This document shows, piece after piece, positions 1 through 7,672 of a DNA stretch of 9,690 nt; the stretch's first letter is position 1; each line of letters opens with the position of its first letter. The translations under genes were made by a program, and so were the position numbers. The notes under the pieces were generated by a model that saw nothing but the letters and a program-made list of their open reading frames with translations, had not been told where the DNA came from and did no database searches. Source of the DNA: Gallionella sp. UBA6045 (GTDB taxonomy: Bacteria; Pseudomonadota; Gammaproteobacteria; Burkholderiales; Gallionellaceae); NCBI GenBank assembly GCA_002429165.1, contig DIYV01000034.1:1-9690 (forward strand), written 5' to 3'.

Positions 1-302
1 CCGCTCTTGAGCTCGCCCTCGCCCAGCCTTAAATGACTGCCAAGATCGAGCTGCTGCGCGAGTGTCGCAAGCGTTTCTTCCCTGACCAGATTGGAGCGCA
101 ACCGCGATAACTCGCCCTCGCTCAACTGCGGATAATTGCTGTACAGGTATTTTGCAATGACGCAGCCAAGGATGCTGTCGCCCAGAAACTCCATACGTTC
201 GTTGTGTTCTGGCGCGTAGCTGCGATGTGTCAGCGCGCGTTGCAGCAATTGCGGTTGCCTGAATACATAACCCAATTTCTTGCCCAGCGCACTGTTGTGC
301 AT
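1..302 (-). CDS. rnc: Ribonuclease III, N-terminal part (cut by window edge)
   Basis: RNase III is the cytoplasmic endonuclease that cuts double-stranded RNA, matures rRNA precursors and controls some mRNAs. The ATG reads from 302 downward, and about 100 codons are present before the window ends. The product begins [14 protein letters not shown] and carries the family signature [12 protein letters not shown] at about residues 34-45, which holds the metal-binding acidic residues of the catalytic domain. It is followed by the typical [14 protein letters not shown] segment. The C-terminal catalytic half and the dsRNA-binding domain lie outside the window. GGAGAG at 314-319 sits 11 nt before the start. 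The gene lies 25 nt after the DUF4845 gene and probably shares its transcript with lepB, an arrangement common in beta- and gammaproteobacteria. The signature has Met where many homologues have Leu, a conservative change. Confidence 0.95.
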   Translation of the reverse strand, partial: MHNSALGKKLGYVFRQPQLLQRALTHRSYAPEHNERMEFLGDSILGCVIAKYLYSNYPQLSEGELSRLRSNLVREETLATLAQQLDLGSHLRLGEGELKS

Positions 303-327
303 GGATACTTGCGCTCTCCGGCTGACT

Positions 328-702
328 TTAGTGGCCGGCACTGCTGGGATTGAATTCGAGAAGAAGACTGATGTTGCCGGCCACCGGGATCTTTACCGAG
401 TAACTGGCACTCAACACAGGACGGCCCCCATCGCTGGAAATAACAATATCACTTGATTTGATCGCCGTGATGTCGTCAACACCAGAGTGCCTGTCAAACG
501 ACTGCAAAATGTCGTGGGCTGTCGCATTTTGCATATTCGGATCCCGCGAAATCTGAGTGAAGGTGCTGTTGATTGTGGCATCCTGAATGTAGGCCGGTAT
601 GAGTCTGAACCCGAAGATGGCGCATATCACCAACAGGAAGGCCCCAAAAATAAACCCACCAAAACTCATACCCCGTTGTTGCATTGGCATTGCTGTATTC
701 AT
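328..702 (-). CDS. DUF4845 family single-pass membrane protein
   Basis: A 124-residue protein of unknown function. The N-terminus is short and polar with the QRGMS motif at about residues 9-13. One hydrophobic membrane segment follows at about 14-33, then an IPAYIQD motif (35-41) and a predicted extracytoplasmic domain of about 80 residues. This layout (QRG-x-S, one transmembrane helix, IPAYI) is characteristic of the DUF4845 family, which typically sits between lepB and rnc in betaproteobacteria, as here. A strong purine-rich ribosome-binding site (GGGGAGGGG, about 705-713) precedes the ATG. The start is 16 nt from the lepB stop, so cotranscription with lepB is very likely. The position suggests a link to the envelope or protein export, but nothing in the sequence reveals a catalytic site. 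Confidence 0.85.
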   Translation of the reverse strand: MNTAMPMQQRGMSFGGFIFGAFLLVICAIFGFRLIPAYIQDATINSTFTQISRDPNMQNATAHDILQSFDRHSGVDDITAIKSSDIVISSDGGRPVLSASYSVKIPVAGNISLLLEFNPSSAGH

Positions 703-718
703 TTCCCCTCCCCTGAAT

Positions 719-1522
719 TTAGTTGATCGACGTACCGGTGCGCTTCAAATCTGAAAAATTCATCCAGATAAAAAATGCCTTGCCGACGATCTCGCTGTCC
801 GGCACAAACCCCCAATAGCGGCTGTCACGGCTGTTATCGCGATTATCGCCCATCATGAAGTATTCCCCCTGGGGTACCTTGCAGCGCACCAGGTCAGTAT
901 CATAAGTGCAGTTCTCGCGCCCGCTGAATTCGGCGACTGAATTCAGGCGCACCGTCGGCATCTCGGGATTGATCAGCAAAGCGTGCTTGTGATTCCCCAA
1001 TGCCTCGATGCGTTTTTCGGTATGCACAAAATTCAGCCCGGCCTCGACATAATTATATTCCCCATCCGCTTCCTGTGGCTGTAACACACCATTGATAGTC
1101 AATACCTTGTTGCGGTATTCGACGGTATCGCCGGGAAGGCCGACCACGCGCTTGATGTAATCCAGCGAGGGATCTTCCGGGTAGTGGAACACCATCACAT
1201 CGCCGCGCTGCGGGTTGTTCAGCTGAATGATCTTTTTGTCGATAATTGGCAGCCGTATGCCGTAGGTGAATTTATTCACCAGAATAAAGTCGCCGACATG
1301 CAGGGTCGGGATCATCGAGCCGGATGGAATCTTGAACGGTTCGATCAAAAAGGACCGGATGAAAAATACCACCAGAATGACCGGAAAGAAGCTCTTGGCA
1401 TATTCCACCCACCAGGGCTCGGCGGCCCCGCTCTCGCGCCTGGCGGCCAATGCGAATCTATCCAGCAACCAAATGACGCCGGTGACCAGCAACAACACGA
1501 ACATAATCAGCGCAAAATCCAT
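719..1522 (-). CDS. lepB: Signal peptidase I
   Basis: LepB is the membrane-bound serine protease (family S26) that removes signal peptides from proteins exported by Sec or Tat, acting on the outer face of the inner membrane. The 267-residue protein has two hydrophobic segments near the N-terminus (about 4-20 and 45-61). The catalytic serine motif PSGSMIPTL follows, with nucleophile Ser69, then box D DYIKRVVGLPGD with general base Lys124. Box E, GDNRDNSRDSRYWGFVP, starts at residue 225. All expected boxes are present, and the length is close to the shorter, non-enterobacterial enzymes. AAGGAG lies about 5 nt before the ATG. Likely clients in this window are MucD and RseB, both with N-terminal signal sequences. 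The gene is 168 nt from lepA and has its own promoter candidate, so it may not depend fully on the upstream genes. Confidence 0.97.
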   Translation of the reverse strand: MDFALIMFVLLLVTGVIWLLDRFALAARRESGAAEPWWVEYAKSFFPVILVVFFIRSFLIEPFKIPSGSMIPTLHVGDFILVNKFTYGIRLPIIDKKIIQLNNPQRGDVMVFHYPEDPSLDYIKRVVGLPGDTVEYRNKVLTINGVLQPQEADGEYNYVEAGLNFVHTEKRIEALGNHKHALLINPEMPTVRLNSVAEFSGRENCTYDTDLVRCKVPQGEYFMMGDNRDNSRDSRYWGFVPDSEIVGKAFFIWMNFSDLKRTGTSIN

Positions 1523-1557
1523 TACTGCTCCTTAAATCCTAAAAACTTCTACTGATC

Positions 1558-1575
1558 CACGAAAGACACGAACAA
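1558..1575. repeat. Imperfect 9-bp tandem repeat in the lepA-lepB gap
   Basis: CACGAAAGA at 1558-1566 is followed directly by CACGAACAA at 1567-1575, two imperfect copies of a 9-mer. The stretch lies between lepA and lepB, about 35-50 nt upstream of the lepB ATG. The CACGAAAGACACGAA type of sequence looks like one that recurs between genes in many bacteria, but only this copy is visible here. The rest of the 168-nt gap holds the lepB promoter candidate and ribosome-binding site and no convincing gene. Confidence 0.35.
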
Positions 1576-1661
1576 AACAAATCAATATAGTGCAGCAATT
1601 AAGTCATTCGTTCTTGGGGTATCGATCTGCTGCCTTGTATCTCTTTAAACATTTCGTGATT

Positions 1662-1690
1662 TTCATAAAAAAATGCTTTTCCCAAGTCAA
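1662..1690 (-). promoter_or_regulatory. Candidate sigma-70 promoter for lepB-DUF4845-rnc
   Basis: On the minus strand, TTGACT (1690-1685, five of six to the -35 consensus) is followed after 17 nt by TATGAA (1667-1662, four of six to the -10 consensus). It begins directly after the lepA stop codon, about 140 nt before the lepB ATG. The spacing is ideal and the spacer is A/T-rich. It would give lepB, the DUF4845 gene and rnc transcription independent of the sigma-E operon. This was identified by eye only. Confidence 0.5.
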
Positions 1691-3481
1691 TCAATCATCC
1701 ACCCGCAATATCGCCAGGAAGGCTTCCTGCGGAATTTCCACATTGCCAACCTGCTTCATGCGTTTCTTGCCGGCCTTTTGCTTTTCCAGCAGTTTTTTCT
1801 TGCGTGAAATATCGCCACCATAACACTTTGCCAATACATTTTTGCGCATCGCCTTGACGTTCTCGCGCGCGATGATGTTCGATCCGATCGTCGCCTGTAT
1901 CGCCACATCATACATCTGGCGCGGTATGAGTTCGCGCATCTTGGACGCCACTTCACGGCCGCGGTGCTGGCTGTTGGCGCGATGCACGATCACCGACAGC
2001 GCATCCACTTTCTCGCCGTTGATCAGCATGTCCACCTTGACCACATCGGCCGCCCGGTATTCCTTGAACTCGTAATCCATCGATGCGTAGCCGCGCGATA
2101 CCGATTTCAGCTTGTCGAAAAAGTCCAGCACGATTTCCGCCATCGGCATTTCATACACCAGTTTCACCTGCTTGCCGTGATAGCTGATGTTGATCTGCGA
2201 ACCGCGCTTCTGGGTGCATAACGTGATGACAGTACCCACATACTCGTTCGGCATATACAGATTTACAGTGACTATGGGCTCACGTATCTCCTCGATTTTG
2301 GATGGGTCCGGCATCTTGGATGGGTTGTCCACGACCAGCACTTTGCCGTCGCGCTGCACAACCTCGTATATCACGGTCGGTGCGGTGGTGATCAAATCCA
2401 TGTCGAACTCGCGCTCTAACCGCTCCTGCACGATTTCCATGTGCAGCAAGCCGAGGAAACCGCAGCGGAAACCGAAGCCCAGGGCCTGCGACACTTCCGG
2501 CTCGTAGCGCAACGCTGCATCGTTCAGCTTGAGCTTTTCCAGCGAGTCGCGCAACGCTTCATACTGATTCGACTCCACCGGAAACAACCCGGCAAACACC
2601 TGCGGCTGAACTTCCTTGAAGCCGGGCAACGCCTGCTTCGCCGGCTTGCCCAGATGGGTGATCGTATCGCCAACCTTGGCCGCCTTCAATTCCTTGACGC
2701 CGGCAATAATGAATCCAACCTGTCCTGCGCTCAGGGTTTGGCGGGGTTGCGACTTGGGCGTGAATACGCCGATATTTTCGGTCAGATGTTGCGCTCCTGT
2801 GGCCATGAACAGGATTTTTTCTTTGGGCTTGATCGTGCCATTCATCACCCGCACCAGCATCACCACGCCAACGTAATTGTCGAACCAGGAATCGATGATC
2901 AATGCCTGTAACGGCGCATCGGGATCGCCTTTGGGGGCAGGCACTTTGACGATCATTGCTTCCAGCACATCCTGCACACCTTCGCCGGTCTTGGCGGAAC
3001 AGCGTACCGCATCATGCGCATCGATGCCGATCACTTCCTCGATTTCCTCGATGGCGTTTTCCGGATCGGCCGAGGGCAAATCGATCTTGTTCAGTACCGG
3101 CACCACTTCGACACCGAGATCCAGCGCGGTGTAGCAATTCGCCACGGTCTGCGCCTCGACGCCCTGCGAGGCATCCACCACCAGCAATGCGCCCTCGCAA
3201 GCCGACAGAGAGCGCGACACCTCGTAGGAAAAATCCACATGTCCCGGGGTGTCGATCAGGTTGAGGTTATATATCTGGCCATCCCGCGCCTTGTAGCTTA
3301 GCGTGGCGGTCTGCGCCTTGATGGTGATGCCACGTTCGCGCTCCAGATCCATCGAGTCGAGCACCTGTTCTTCCATTTCACGGTCGGACAAGCCGCCGCA
3401 AAGCTGGATGATGCGATCGGCTAAAGTGGATTTTCCGTGGTCGATATGAGCGATGATGGAAAAGTTACGGATATGCTGCAT
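1691..3481 (-). CDS. lepA: Elongation factor 4 (translational GTPase LepA)
   Basis: LepA/EF4 is a ribosome-associated GTPase that affects initiation and elongation, particularly under ionic or cold stress. All GTP-binding motifs are present: G1 AHIDHGKST (11-19), G2 [11 protein letters not shown] (48-58), G3 DTPGHVDF with catalytic His81, G4 NKID (131-134) and G5 SAKTG (162-166). EF-G-like domains follow, then the LepA-specific C-terminal region ending in the basic segment [20 protein letters not shown] chose the ATG at 3481 (596 residues, beginning [10 protein letters not shown]), which matches the usual LepA N-terminus. A TTG three codons upstream (3490) is possible and has a partial GGCGGGA ribosome-binding site at better spacing, so the start is slightly uncertain. 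It lies 103 nt from mucD and upstream of lepB, the conserved lepA-lepB order. Confidence 0.97.
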   Translation of the reverse strand: MQHIRNFSIIAHIDHGKSTLADRIIQLCGGLSDREMEEQVLDSMDLERERGITIKAQTATLSYKARDGQIYNLNLIDTPGHVDFSYEVSRSLSACEGALLVVDASQGVEAQTVANCYTALDLGVEVVPVLNKIDLPSADPENAIEEIEEVIGIDAHDAVRCSAKTGEGVQDVLEAMIVKVPAPKGDPDAPLQALIIDSWFDNYVGVVMLVRVMNGTIKPKEKILFMATGAQHLTENIGVFTPKSQPRQTLSAGQVGFIIAGVKELKAAKVGDTITHLGKPAKQALPGFKEVQPQVFAGLFPVESNQYEALRDSLEKLKLNDAALRYEPEVSQALGFGFRCGFLGLLHMEIVQERLEREFDMDLITTAPTVIYEVVQRDGKVLVVDNPSKMPDPSKIEEIREPIVTVNLYMPNEYVGTVITLCTQKRGSQINISYHGKQVKLVYEMPMAEIVLDFFDKLKSVSRGYASMDYEFKEYRAADVVKVDMLINGEKVDALSVIVHRANSQHRGREVASKMRELIPRQMYDVAIQATIGSNIIARENVKAMRKNVLAKCYGGDISRKKKLLEKQKAGKKRMKQVGNVEIPQEAFLAILRVDD

Positions 3482-3510
3482 AGAGTCCAAAATAATAATC
3501 CCGCCTGAAT

Positions 3511-3531
3511 GGGCGATTTCGTGAAGCGCCC
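3511..3531. other. Short inverted repeat between mucD and lepA
   Basis: GGGCG at 3511-3515 and CGCCC at 3527-3531 form a 5-bp GC stem. Two A-T pairs lie further in, after an A-G mismatch. There is no T-run on either strand, so it does not look like a standard intrinsic terminator. It sits in the 103-nt mucD-lepA gap. A TAGAAT hexamer (minus strand, 3553-3548) upstream of it resembles a -10 box, but I see no matching -35, so a separate lepA promoter is only a possibility. Confidence 0.3.
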
Positions 3532-3584
3532 AAATTCAAAGGGACGAATTCTAGCCGATTTAAGCGGGGCACGCAGGGCCGAGA

Positions 3585-4997
3585 TTACTTCTCGTCCAGC
3601 CTGATAGCGATATAGCTGGCGTTATCGCCTCTCCGCACCAACAACGCGACATTGCGCCCCATGGGAACCAGTTTGAGCAATTCGTTTAACTGCGCCAACG
3701 AACGAATTTGCACATTGCCGATAGCCAGCAGAACATCACCCTGTTGCAACCCGGCGGCGCGCGCAGCCGAACCGGTAACATTCTCCACCAGCAAGCCGCC
3801 GCTGACTTGCAGTTGCTGGAGTTGATCAGCGCTCAACTCGCTGGCGGCAATGCCCATACGCGAAATTATCACCCCCGAACTATCGGAAGGTTTCTTGGCC
3901 GCATGCGCAAGCATGCTGTCTTCCGGCATTTCTGCGACCTCAACGGTGACTCGTCCGGATTTACCTTTGCGCCACAACTCGACGGGCACCCTGGTGCCCG
4001 GCTTGACCACAGCCACCATGCGCGGCAAATCACTGGAACTATTCACCGGCTTGCCGTCGAAGTTGAGGATTACATCGCTTGCCTGAATGCCCGCCTTGTC
4101 GGCCGGACCGTTCTTTTCCACGTTGCTGACCAGTGCCCCATTGGGGCTGCTCAAGCCAAATGATTCAGCCAGCTCGCGTGTCAACTCCTGTATCGTCACA
4201 CCGATACGCCCGCGCGTCACCTTGCCGCTCTTGCGCAATTGTTCAGCGACTTGTGTTGCCACGTCTATCGGAATCGCAAAAGACAGGCCCATCGAACCGC
4301 CGGAACGTGTATAGATTTGCGAGTTTATACCGACCACTTCCTCTTTCATATTGAATAATGGGCCGCCGGAATTGCCGGGATTGATTGCCACATCCGTCTG
4401 AATGAACGGTACGAAATTATCTTGCGGCAAAGACCGGCCCTTGGCACTGACAATACCGGCGGTAACGCTGTTATCAAAGCCGAATGGCGAACCGATCGCC
4501 ACCACCCATTCGCCCACCTTGAGCCTGTTCGGGTCGCCCACTTTTACGGTCGGCAATCCTTGCGCTTCGATTTTCAGCAACGCCACATCGGTACGGATAT
4601 CCGCCCCGATGACCCTGGCGCTAAACTCGCGCTTGTCCGTCAGGCGAACGGTAATCTTGTCGGCATGATCCACCACATGCGCATTGGTCATGATGTAACC
4701 ATCGGAACTGATGATAAAACCCGAGCCAAGTGATTGTGATTCCTGCTCGCGCGGTATCTGGGGCGCGAAGCGGCGAAAAAATTCGTAGAAAGGGTCATCC
4801 TCGGGAATATTGGCTAACCCTTGCACGTTTTGAATGATTTGCGTCGTGCTTATATTGACTACCGCCGCGCCCTGCTTTTCCACCAAATCGGTGAAATCCG
4901 GCAATTCCTTGCCCTGGGCCGATGCGCTGCCCATTATCCCAAAGACCAACGTTAGCCCGAAGAGCAACAATGACAGGCTCGCAAATTTTCTCAGCAT
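3585..4997 (-). CDS. mucD: DegP/DegQ/MucD-family periplasmic serine endoprotease
   Basis: An HtrA-type protease that degrades or refolds misfolded proteins in the periplasm. Counted from the ATG at 4997 it has 470 residues, close to MucD of Pseudomonas. A signal peptide (basic MLRK, hydrophobic core, cleavage likely after ASA at about residue 27) is followed by a trypsin-like domain with the full catalytic triad: His107 (TNAHVVDH), Asp137 (RTDVALL) and Ser210 (NPGNSGGPLFN). Two PDZ domains follow at about 263-355 and 375-467. The longer frame to 5051 starts with TTG and puts an unusual extension before the signal peptide, whereas the chosen ATG has a G-rich ribosome-binding site 7 nt upstream. 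In MucD systems this protease dampens sigma-E signalling by clearing misfolded periplasmic proteins. It lies 102 nt after rseC and is probably cotranscribed with the sigma-E genes. Confidence 0.95.
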   Translation of the reverse strand: MLRKFASLSLLLFGLTLVFGIMGSASAQGKELPDFTDLVEKQGAAVVNISTTQIIQNVQGLANIPEDDPFYEFFRRFAPQIPREQESQSLGSGFIISSDGYIMTNAHVVDHADKITVRLTDKREFSARVIGADIRTDVALLKIEAQGLPTVKVGDPNRLKVGEWVVAIGSPFGFDNSVTAGIVSAKGRSLPQDNFVPFIQTDVAINPGNSGGPLFNMKEEVVGINSQIYTRSGGSMGLSFAIPIDVATQVAEQLRKSGKVTRGRIGVTIQELTRELAESFGLSSPNGALVSNVEKNGPADKAGIQASDVILNFDGKPVNSSSDLPRMVAVVKPGTRVPVELWRKGKSGRVTVEVAEMPEDSMLAHAAKKPSDSSGVIISRMGIAASELSADQLQQLQVSGGLLVENVTGSAARAAGLQQGDVLLAIGNVQIRSLAQLNELLKLVPMGRNVALLVRRGDNASYIAIRLDEK

Positions 4998-5004
4998 GTG
5001 TCTA

Positions 5005-5011
5005 TCCCCCC
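5005..5011 (-). promoter_or_regulatory. Ribosome-binding site deciding the mucD start
   Basis: On the minus strand GGGGGGA ends 7 nt before the ATG at 4997. The in-frame upstream candidates, TTG at 5051 and ATG at 5042, have no purine-rich stretch at a suitable distance. Together with the signal peptide that starts exactly at the 4997 ATG, this supports the shorter protein. Confidence 0.65.
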
Positions 5012-5067
5012 GCAACAATTGAATCAACAACCCGCCCACCATGTGAAACAATAATCAGATTAAAGAT

Positions 5068-5082
5068 TCAAGGTTTCCTTGA
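5068..5082. other. Perfect inverted repeat between rseC and mucD
   Basis: TCAAGG (5068-5073) and CCTTGA (5077-5082) form a perfect 6-bp stem with a 3-nt loop. It lies 17 nt past the rseC stop on the transcribed minus strand. It is followed there by an A/T-rich stretch (ATCTTTAAT) rather than a clean T-run. It could be a weak terminator or RNA processing/attenuation hairpin that lowers mucD expression relative to the sigma-E core genes, or an operator. The rest of the 102-nt gap shows no clear promoter. Confidence 0.4.
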
Positions 5083-5099
5083 GCCTTAAACCCTTCCGC

Positions 5100-5543
5100 C
5101 TATTCCTCGCGCCATTGCCGCGCAATATAGGGCAGGGAATGATTCCTGTTCTGGCGCAAAGAAATCCATTTGGCGATAACAAAACCGGAAGCCAAACCAA
5201 TTATCGCACCGGCAGCAGCATATCCATCGCGTAGTCCGGGTTGTTCCACCCAGGCATTACCAAGCATCGCACCCATTACCAACAACAGCAATGGCAACAG
5301 ATAAACCACACTTATCCCGCGCAATACCGAACCCTCGGCAACCGACACGATGACTTCATCTCCGACGTTGGCATTGATTGGATTATCTACCTGGAATTGG
5401 CGAGGTTTGCCGCAAAACAACTGGGACAGCTTGCCCGCCCCGCAACCCTTGCCATTGCATTGCTCGCAACCATTGGCTTGACTGGCCTGAACAAAAGCAT
5501 ATTGACCTTCAATCTGAACAATTACGGCGCGCGTTTCCAGCAT
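5100..5543 (-). CDS. rseC: RseC family membrane protein (SoxR-reducing/sigma-E regulator type)
   Basis: A 147-residue inner-membrane protein of the RseC/RsxC-associated family. In E. coli RseC positively affects sigma-E activity and belongs to the system that keeps SoxR reduced. The N-terminal cytoplasmic part has the typical cysteine cluster: Cys26, Cys29, Cys34 and Cys44 (C-x2-C-x4-C-x9-C), a possible metal or redox site. Two transmembrane helices follow at about 74-95 and 107-126, then a short basic tail. The ATG at 5543 lies 2 nt after the rseB stop and has only a weak ribosome-binding site, so translational coupling to rseB is likely. Family assignment is firm from the Cys pattern, the two helices and the position; the biochemical role in this organism is inferred. 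Confidence 0.92.
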   Translation of the reverse strand: MLETRAVIVQIEGQYAFVQASQANGCEQCNGKGCGAGKLSQLFCGKPRQFQVDNPINANVGDEVIVSVAEGSVLRGISVVYLLPLLLLVMGAMLGNAWVEQPGLRDGYAAAGAIIGLASGFVIAKWISLRQNRNHSLPYIARQWREE

Positions 5544-5545
5544 GA

Positions 5546-6508
5546 TTACTTGCCGTTGTAGCGTACCGAATCGAGCACCTGCATCACTGTGCGCGGCGGA
5601 ACTTCACCAACCACGGTAATCAGATTCTTATCCAGCACCTTGTGATACAAATTCACCGCGCCGCGACTGGACAAGCCGTCCTCATCATCTTCATCCCTGT
5701 CATTCGGCTCGATGAATATGGAAATCGAACTCAAACCGTCTGAAAATACCATTTGCGTCACCGGGGCATGTCTGCCATGCATTTGCCGTTCAATCTCCAA
5801 AGTCTTCTTGAAGCCAGACGGCAGCATATCTGCCACCCAACCGCTATTTATGGGTTTGATGTCCTTGTGATCATCCGGCATATTTTTTTCCTGCGCCGCC
5901 GAATCGCATTCTTTAACCCAGGAGCGATCGATTTTCCCGCCTATTTGCAGCTGGGTAAATGCATATTGTTCTGCCACTTTATTATTGTCACCCAGCACGG
6001 CTGCTTTCAACAGCAAACCCGAATCAGTGTGCACCCATATTTTGTGCGAGTAGCGCAAATGGTCATGGGGCTGAAACAGGATCACCTGAGCGTTGTATCC
6101 CGCCACCCGCTCCACTCCAAGCATCCTGGCCTTATAATTGGCTTTCAATGAGGATAATTGTTCAGGCAGCAAAGACGGGAAGCCGCTGTGCACATTATTG
6201 CCAACCAGCACCATTTTGTGGTTGATGTAGTCCCAAACTTTCCCGTCATGGCTGATGATTTCATGCTTGGGTCCGTCCAGACTTTCCAGTTTCTCATATT
6301 CACCATTCGCTTGAGTAACGTGAACGATGCTTGACGTCTCGACGCGATTATCATACTGGTAAACGTACACCCCGCTGTAATCGGTCTGATGTCCGGCAAA
6401 AACAACGACCTCAAGCCAATCAAAGCTTGCCGGTATCTCTTCTGCATGGCTGTTGGCAAAAACAGCAAGCAACAGCCCACAAAATACAACCTGCAGCCTC
6501 ATCGTCAT
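5546..6508 (-). CDS. rseB: Periplasmic sigma-E regulator RseB/MucB
   Basis: RseB binds the periplasmic part of the anti-sigma factor RseA and shields it from proteolysis; off-pathway lipopolysaccharide or lipoprotein relieves this. The 320-residue protein has a signal peptide (MTMRLQVVFCGLLLAVFANSHA type, cleavage likely after residue 22). A large LolA-like N-terminal domain (about 25-200) contains the conserved YSGVYVYQYDNRVETSSIVH stretch. A smaller C-terminal domain (about 220-318) starts with the conserved W-x-AD-x-LPSGF pattern. The length matches MucB/RseB. The ATG at 6508 has GGA 7 nt upstream, separated by a run of A residues; an ATG two codons further in is an alternative. It follows rseA after 35 nt and is nearly contiguous with rseC. 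Confidence 0.95.
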   Translation of the reverse strand: MTMRLQVVFCGLLLAVFANSHAEEIPASFDWLEVVVFAGHQTDYSGVYVYQYDNRVETSSIVHVTQANGEYEKLESLDGPKHEIISHDGKVWDYINHKMVLVGNNVHSGFPSLLPEQLSSLKANYKARMLGVERVAGYNAQVILFQPHDHLRYSHKIWVHTDSGLLLKAAVLGDNNKVAEQYAFTQLQIGGKIDRSWVKECDSAAQEKNMPDDHKDIKPINSGWVADMLPSGFKKTLEIERQMHGRHAPVTQMVFSDGLSSISIFIEPNDRDEDDEDGLSSRGAVNLYHKVLDKNLITVVGEVPPRTVMQVLDSVRYNGK

Positions 6509-6543
6509 TTTTTTTCCGTACTATTTTTCATCTTGGCAATTTT

Positions 6544-7041
6544 TCACTGGGCCGCATCTTTGCTGTAAGAAACCGTGCGTATGTAGGATGTACCGCCATT
6601 CATGTCTGCGCTTGGCGAGAACTCCTGGTGTGCCATCAAATAATCATTGGAGTCTGCTTTGATTTGCATGCTGGCCGGGCGGAATGCAGTTTGTTGCATC
6701 GCCAATTGCGGGGCTACTTCCGGACTGATCTGCAACGACATCCATGCTACCACTCCGACCGCCGAAAGCGAAGCCGCCGCCGACAACGCAATTGTACGCA
6801 TTCGCTGCTTTAGCGGGCGGACACGCGGCGCCAATACGGTAGGTTCATCCTGCATGCGCTCAAGAACCTTGTCACTCAAACCGCAATGTATGTGTTCGGG
6901 CTGGCGCAGCACATCTCCGATCAAATGATAAATTTCCCAATCATTGTGTACGTCAGAACCCCGTTTGATATGGCCGAGCAGACTGTCCGCTTCATCCTCG
7001 AACAATTCGCCATCCATCAATACAGAAATTTTCTGTTTCAT
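6544..7041 (-). CDS. rseA: Anti-sigma-E factor RseA/MucA
   Basis: Single-pass inner-membrane protein that sequesters RpoE; regulated proteolysis in the periplasm and then in the membrane releases the sigma factor. From the ATG at 7041 it has 165 residues. The cytoplasmic sigma-binding domain begins MKQKISVLMDGELFEDEAD and has the typical W-x-x-YHLIGDVLR helix (about 35-46). One transmembrane segment lies at about 82-102. A periplasmic tail of about 60 residues is shorter than in E. coli RseA (216 residues). An open frame reaches upstream to 7146 inside rpoE, but those 35 residues have no anti-sigma character. The 7041 ATG has a strong AGAGGTGG ribosome-binding site and lies 2 nt after the rpoE stop, so coupled, near-stoichiometric synthesis with RpoE is likely. 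Confidence 0.93.
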   Translation of the reverse strand: MKQKISVLMDGELFEDEADSLLGHIKRGSDVHNDWEIYHLIGDVLRQPEHIHCGLSDKVLERMQDEPTVLAPRVRPLKQRMRTIALSAAASLSAVGVVAWMSLQISPEVAPQLAMQQTAFRPASMQIKADSNDYLMAHQEFSPSADMNGGTSYIRTVSYSKDAAQ

Positions 7042-7043
7042 AA

Positions 7044-7643
7044 CTACCACCTCTTGCCTTTGCTGGTTTCTAACAACGGGCGCAGATTCTCCGCTACCGC
7101 CTCGCGCGCCCTGAAAATTCTGGACCTCACTGTGCCGATCGGGCAATCCATCACAATGGCAATCTCCTCATAACTCAAGCCCTCGATTTCGCGCAACGTC
7201 AACGCACTGCGCAAATCTTCCGGTAATTGCTGCAAAGAAGCTTGCACAACACCGACAATCTGCTTGCTCATTAGTTCATTTTCCGGTGTATTTACTTCAC
7301 GCAGCAGGCTGGCTTCTTCAAACGACTCCGATTCTTCTGCATCAAACGGCGTACTGGTGGGTGCGCGGCGCTTGTTCGCCAACAGGTGATTTTTTGCCGT
7401 ATTTATGCCGATGCGATATAACCATGTGTAAAATGCGCTCTCGCCGCGGAAACCGGGCAAGGCCCGGTATGCCTTGATAAATGCATCCTGCGTGACATCC
7501 TCGGCCTCAGCCGGATCACGCACAAAGCGGGAAATGAGCCGCCCCAGCTTGCGTTGGTACTTGGTTACCAGCAAATCAAAGGCGTGCTTATCGCCACGCT
7601 GAACGCGCTCTACCAACTGCTGATCGACATCCCGGTCTGTCAT
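7044..7643 (-). CDS. rpoE: RNA polymerase ECF sigma factor RpoE (AlgU/sigma-E)
   Basis: Extracytoplasmic-function sigma factor that directs RNA polymerase to envelope-stress promoters. The 199-residue protein has sigma region 2 at about residues 23-93, with the conserved core-binding and -10 recognition stretch DPAEAEDVTQDAFIKAYRAL, then FYTWLYRIGINTAKN. An acidic linker (about 100-125) follows. Region 4 (about 130-184) has the helix-turn-helix YEEIAIVMDCPIGTVRSRIFRARE that reads the -35 element. Length and motifs match the RpoE/AlgU (ECF02) group, and the rseA-rseB neighbours confirm it. The ATG at 7643 gives the expected MTDRDVDQQLVERVQRGD start, but its ribosome-binding site is weak: AGGG directly abuts the ATG and GGA lies 10 nt away. 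Translation may therefore be limited or controlled by the leader. No convincing sigma-E-type promoter (GGAACTT plus TCTGA at normal spacing) is visible upstream. Confidence 0.97.
   Translation of the reverse strand: MTDRDVDQQLVERVQRGDKHAFDLLVTKYQRKLGRLISRFVRDPAEAEDVTQDAFIKAYRALPGFRGESAFYTWLYRIGINTAKNHLLANKRRAPTSTPFDAEESESFEEASLLREVNTPENELMSKQIVGVVQASLQQLPEDLRSALTLREIEGLSYEEIAIVMDCPIGTVRSRIFRAREAVAENLRPLLETSKGKRW
7047..7054 (-). promoter_or_regulatory. Ribosome-binding site of rseA
   Basis: AGAGGTGG on the minus strand, 5 nt before the ATG at 7041. It lies inside the last codons of rpoE. It supports the 165-residue RseA over the longer frame that begins at 7146. Confidence 0.7.
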
Positions 7644-7672
7644 CCCTGACTATTCCAATTATTATTGTGACT

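Noticed and set aside
2441..2911. Long plus-strand open frame (156 codons) inside lepA
   Set aside because: It is antisense to conserved lepA codons and has no domain or ribosome-binding site. It is a shadow of a strongly coding region.
5055..5078. Possible sigma-E promoter before mucD (GGAAACC and TCTGA on the minus strand)
   Set aside because: The -10 matches well, but the spacer is only about 12 nt, some 4 nt shorter than known sigma-E promoters, and the -35 departs from GGAACTT.
6544..7146. 200-residue version of RseA starting at 7146
   Set aside because: The extra 35 residues overlap rpoE by about 100 nt and lack the family N-terminus. The ATG at 7041 has a strong ribosome-binding site and the canonical start.
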